Shown in pieces: positions 59,446 to 64,000 of a DNA stretch of 64,000 nucleotides (position 1 is the first letter of the stretch; every line of letters starts with the position of its first letter). The stretch comes from Sphaerolaimus hirsutus (Eukaryota; Nematoda; Chromadorea; Monhysterida; Sphaerolaimidae): NCBI GenBank assembly GCA_964036195.1, contig OZ038452.1, positions 4,830,704 through 4,894,703 on the forward strand, in the 5' to 3' direction. Made by a program: the position numbers and the translations under genes. The notes below the pieces were generated by a model. The model worked only from the letters and a program-made list of their open reading frames with translations. It did no database searches and had not been told where the DNA came from.

Positions 59446-62153
59446 GAGTGCGGCATTGTTGTTAAAAAATATTTACATTTACTCGAAAAATATATATACT
59501 TGATTAATGTTTACATTTCCTCAGAAAGAAGTATTAGTATTTTATGCATTTTTCATATACTTTTTGAAAGTACTGGTGTACAGAAAACGTGTTTCATAAA
59601 TGTGCAAAAAAACACACGAACAAGCGAGTTTGAAGGTGAAAATGGGCAAAAAATATGAAAATTTATGATTTTGAATGAAAACTGGCAAAATTTCGAAAAA
59701 AATACTCGCTTTTGGTTTCTGGGAATAGTCTTTTACTTATGTTTTCTCATAAGTAAAACCAAAAATATTTTCTGTACTGAGTGGATGAGTAAAAAACTTT
59801 TTCCTATACTTCGAAAAAACTTTACTACTTTTAACAACTCTGCAGTGCTGACAGAGTGGGAGTCTGATTCTGATACCAACTTTTTTACATTTGATGACAG
59901 ATTTATTCACATGTTGTAATCATTTTTTCTTCACTCATTTTAAATTTAACTTTAAAAACACAGATTTTGTGGCAGCCTTATTAGGTAAATATTTATATGA
60001 ATGCCATTAAAACACATTTCATAAATACATCATTTGGAATGAACTTCAACATATTTTAAAATGTCAGTATGAGTACTTGCACCAGGTCTTACTACCCATC
60101 TAAACTACTGTATCCACATTTATAGAAATATCTCATAAAGCACATAAAATTATGAGATCAGGGAAAAATCTATCTGTGGTCAATTCCGCAAGTGGAGAAA
60201 ATAGAAGCAAAAAACAATTCGGGAAGCGAGAAGTGAAATGGCAAGTTAAAAGTGAAGAAAAACTTTTTGCTTATCATCTCACTTTTTTTACATCCACACT
60301 TGCGGAACTGGCACCTAACCCCCAGATTTAATCAGAAAGGCAGGCGTGCCCGACACGCCGGACAAATGCAAATGAATCCATATAATGATCGGTTCCCATA
60401 CTAGGTAGGTAATTTGATGGACTTTGATGGACCGAGAAGATAAAAAACGATTCATCGCAATGTTTTCGATATCAAAGCGACGTCAATTTTTTAAACACGT
60501 TCAAAATCGCAATTCCATGGCAATTCACCAAATTTAGCGATTATGAATGTTTTTTACAAAAAAACGATGTCGCAACGATATGGAAAACTTGTGATGAATC
60601 ATTTTTCATTCTATCAAACCACCGTATTTCCTCGAAATACCCCCCCTCCCCCTCGAAATACCCCCCTCCCCCTCGAAATACCCCCCATCAAAATGGGCAC
60701 TATGAATTTGTGGTCCAGGAAATGCATAACAAACCTTCAAAACACTTACTGTGTTACGTTAGAACATCGTTTATACCATCTACATCCTTATATAAGACTG
60801 TAAAAACTTATAAATGGTGGTTTTTGTTGCATTTTTCACGTTTTTCTCTGAAAATTCTCACTCTGAAAAAATAAACCCCCAGGAGGGGTAATTCGAGGAA
60901 ATAAATACGGTAGTCTTTTACAGAAATCGATCATTATATGGATTCATTTGCATTTGTCGGGCACGCCTGCCTTCCTAATTAAATTTGAACCCTGATGTGT
61001 CATAAATATAAAACAACAGCAAAATATCATTCACTTTCATCAGCAAAAACATCCGTGTGAAATGTCTCACTCGTTCCCTCCTGCGTTGCTCCAGCGATTT
61101 TCATTTGTCTTTTTCTCTGTGCAAATGAACAACTTTCCTGGTGCCACTCCCAGACACTGTAAAGTGCACTGTAAAATATCAAGTGTCATCATCAAATTAA
61201 AAGTGACAAACGGCATGGACAACGGCCTGTATTTACCGTATTTCCTCGAAATACCCCCCTCAAAATAAGCACTATGAATTTTTGGTGCGGGAAATGCATA
61301 ACAGACGTTCAAAACACTTACTGTGTTACGTTAGAACATCGTTTATATCATCTACATCCTTATATAAGGCTGTAAAAACTTATAAATGGTGGTTATTGTT
61401 GCATTTTTCACGTTTTTCTCTCAAAATTTTCACTCTGAAAAAAAAAACCCGGGGGGTATTTCGAGGAAATACGGTAAATAGCAAACATTTGCAGTGCGGA
61501 TGTGACACATTGTTGCAATTATAATAATATTTACCTATGTACTTGTCAATATCGATAATCAATAGATATTTTAAAAATTGTAGTTTTTGGTATTTTATTG
61601 GTATTTCTTCGAAATATTTAACCTCAGAGGGTTTGTGACTTCGCCAGCAAATTTTGAGGGGGTTAATTCGAGGGGGGCTTATTCAAAGGGGGTTTATTGT
61701 TTTGTCAAAACTGGTAATAAATGAGACCATGCAGAATATATTTCGACATATATAGGGATGTATCTACACATATATCTACACAAACATATATCTTCTACAC
61801 ATATACCTACACAAACTAGTACATGTGAAGCTGCGATGCAATTTGGCAGCAATTAAGCCATCATCATCAATTGCACAAATTCTTCGAGACGGGCGTATTT
61901 CGAGGGAGGTTCATTTATTCCTCCGGTCGCTCAGACCTGGGGGTATTTCGAGGGGGTGCTCAATTCAAGCGGGGATAATTCGAGGAAATACGGTACATCC
62001 TTATTCAACTCAACAACTCGTTCTGGCACCTCTCTCATTCAAACAATCCAACCAACAATACTGACCCTGTTTATCAAGGCCAAACATTTCTTCACTCACC
62101 TAGTCAGAATTATTATTTGGCAACCTGCCAAAAAGTAAGTTCTCTACCGCGCT
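59446..62153. other. Repeat-rich DNA between the peptide gene and the membrane-protein gene
   Basis: It holds a foldback (60179-60317), a TIR element with about 50-base ends (60338-60980) enclosing a family C MITE (60620-60912), further family C copies (61237-61473, about 61595-61996) and AT-rich DNA. No gene is supported. Confidence 0.5.
60338..60980. mobile_element. TIR element with a nested family C MITE
   Basis: Inverted ends of about 50 bases read aggcaggcgtgcccgacacg on the left and gtcgggcacgcctgcctt on the right, with catttgcatttgtc and tccatataatgatc inside them. Between lies a family C MITE (60620-60912). Confidence 0.7.
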
Positions 62154-63198
62154 ATGGCCCAAGGTCTGAGCAGCGCGGAGGCGCTGCGTCGCATGTGCGC
62201 CGACGGCGAAGCGGCACTAATGGAACATGCTGCGGCGCGGCACGGCGGCACGTCAAGGTGGGGGCGGCTTGTCGCCGCGCTGCGACACTCGGGCGACGTC
62301 CGCGGCATGAGCGGCATGCACGCCGCTAACTATTGCTGGTTGGGTCTCGTTTTGAACTTGGGGGCTTTGTTTTTTTGTTGAGTTTGAGGTGTGAATAATT
62401 GGCGTATTCATGACATTCATTGAGGCTTTGGAACGTTGAAAATGGCGTATTCATGACAGTTGGAACTGTGCCAAGTTTTAAGCTAGTATCGCACGGTGCG
62501 GTGCGGGTGCGACAATGACATTATGACATCCGGATGCATTACTTTCAAACGCGTAAGGTTCTCCGAATGCATGCTGCATCCATCTATAATCTAGCAATTG
62601 CATGCATCCGTCTAGCATGCGCCACTGCCCCCCACAGGCTGTACTGCTCGCTGTGCTTCTGCGTGTCGGCGGCGCTGCTGGCGGGCGCGGCGCTGGGCAG
62701 CAGCGACAAGGTGTCCAGCATGTACGCCGGCGACTGGCGCACCACCATCGTTCTGTGCGCACTTTTGGCCCTCTTTTTCGCCGTCTTCAACACATTTCTC
62801 GCTTATCGTACTGCCTATTGTGCGGTGTGTTTGTTTGTTTGTTTTTCCCTCCAATTTTTTTTACTTTCTCGCTTTTTTGGTTGGATTTTGAATAGCTTTA
62901 ATTCGTTGTTGTTTGTAATTTGTGGTGTAGTATTTAAAAAGTATTGAAATTTTCCCTCGGGCGCATATCTACCTAGGATTAAAAGCAGTTTTCCATTTTT
63001 TATTCATTTTTATCAATTCATACTTTTTTATGGTCTTTAAAAACATTTTTCTCACCTTAGTTCACTGCCGGGTCTAGTTATTTCAAGCTGATTTTTTACC
63101 TAACACAGGAGAGTGAGTTTCAACGAAAAGCGGAGGTGCTAATTCGCAACATTCGTGACATCGCCGACAAATTCGAAAATAATCCCAATGCGACGCTG
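62154..63198 (+). CDS. Unrecognised two-pass membrane protein, 5' part (3 exons)
   Basis: Exons 62154-62338, 62638-62824 and 63109-63198 join in phase (donors GTTGGG, gtgtgt and gtacgt) for 152 codons so far; the gene runs past the window. The start ATG (MAQGLSSAEALRRM) opens a roughly 60-residue soluble, basic N-terminus (RHGGTSRWGRLVAALRHSGD). The first membrane segment is WLYCSLCFCVSAALLAGAA. A short loop (GSSDKVSSMYAGDWR) leads to a second (TTIVLCALLALFFAVFNTF). A charged helical stretch follows (ESEFQRKAEVLIRNIRDIAD). I do not recognise the family. The order of two close membrane helices followed by an amphipathic helix resembles SLATT-type topology, but that is only a resemblance. Confidence 0.6.
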
Positions 63199-63978
63199 GT
63201 ACGTGTCATTAATAACGAAAAAATGATATTCTTAGGTGAGGGTGCTCCGTGTTTGTAATCCTGCACCGACATAACTTTCAGTCTACCCATAGCAATGTCA
63301 ATAAAGCGCTCCACACGCTGGAATGTCAACTGGTTTGGAGTCAACTCATTTTAGCTGAATTTAGGTAGCAGGATTATTTTCAAGTGCATATGTGGCAATG
63401 TCGAAAAGGAATCAATATTGCGATGTGCATTTGAACATGGTTTCGCGACCCATAAACGAAAATCTTGATGAAAACCATTCGACCAGTTGACATTGGGATG
63501 TCAACTGATGTCAACTGCACCAACCGGTTTTCATCAAGATTTCAGTTTATGGGTTGCGAAACCATGTTCAAATGCACATCGCAATATTGATTACGTTTCG
63601 ACATTGCCGCATGTGCACTTGAAAGTGTCATGCAACCAAAATTGAGCTCAAATCGAGTTGACACTGAAACCAGTTGACATTCCAGCGTGTGGAGCACCTT
63701 ACTGATCAATATTAATAGGACAAAATTATGCGTGCAAAAGTCATCCGCAACGAAAGTCTCAATGCAATGCGCTACGCACAGTAGTTTATTGCCAGTAAAC
63801 TCTAGTCAAAATTGGGTAAACTCATAAATCAGCCTTGAATGATATTTGAGTTTACTGGAATAAGGTGTTCCTCACTACAGTTGACGGAAGTAAAAACAAC
63901 TCATTCCAGTAAACTCGAATACATACAAGGTTGATTTATGAATTTGCAAAAAATTTCATTGGTAAACTAGTTCATACG
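63199..63978. other. Intron with foldback MITEs
   Basis: A complete element at 63306-63698 has ends gcgctccacacgctggaatg and its inverse, and a second, inner inverted repeat (catggtttcgcgacccataa). A further TIR element with gtaaactcgaat motifs runs from about 63780. No further exon of the membrane-protein gene is seen. Confidence 0.5.
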
Positions 63979-64000
63979 AGGGATGGCCGAGCGGTTTTTC
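63979..64000 (+). tRNA. Possible start of a tRNA gene or tRNA-derived SINE, cut by the window edge
   Basis: The last bases include ggatggccgagcgg, an exact match to the A box of serine/leucine tRNAs (TGGCCGAGCGG). The rest of the gene would lie outside the window, so a true tRNA cannot be told from a SINE head; the poly-T after the A box argues slightly for a decayed copy. Confidence 0.25.

Overview
This window is metazoan nuclear DNA, most likely from an arthropod. The genes are split by GT-AG introns. Coding exons are short and GC-rich, the surrounding DNA is AT-rich, and gaps and introns are packed with miniature inverted-repeat elements. I could not fix the species. Onecut, CWC22 and RBM39 homologues and a possible W(X6)W-amide peptide fit a protostome animal.

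Layout: (1) 0.36-1.7 kb, minus strand: two exons of a RhoGAP-domain protein, with elements in the intron between them. (2) 4.9-15.6 kb, plus: a complete CWC22 homologue in 16 exons (about 1119 codons). (3) 15.6-22.1 kb: mostly repeats, plus a CpG-rich block at 20.5-21.0 kb carrying a cluster of ATCGAT/ATTGAT sites. (4) 22.2-32.4 kb, plus: a onecut gene in 13 exons (about 990 codons) with one CUT domain and an F48/M50 homeodomain. (5) 32.4-48.3 kb: no confident gene; foldback elements, MITEs and two small unexplained GC islands. (6) 48.3-55.2 kb, minus: a complete RBM39/CAPER homologue in 12 exons (549 codons). (7) 57.66-59.45 kb, plus: a 525-bp tandem triplication of a signal-peptide exon; the third copy splices in phase to an exon ending in a W(X6)W-Gly stop, a myoinhibitory-peptide-like terminus. 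(8) 62.15 kb onward, plus: the 5' part of an unrecognised two-pass membrane protein.

Exon chains were built by hand from family alignment, splice motifs and reading-frame phase. In the three large genes every junction keeps phase and the summed CDS divides by three. CWC22 (exon junction complex loading, spliceosome) and RBM39 (U2AF-like splicing factor) are both nuclear splicing proteins; onecut is a neural/developmental transcription factor. I see no operon-like or functional cluster linking them.

The best leads are the peptide gene with its triplicated first exon, the CUT-site cluster upstream of onecut, repeated use of GTTGG-type 5' splice sites, and transposon insertions lying directly against onecut splice acceptors.
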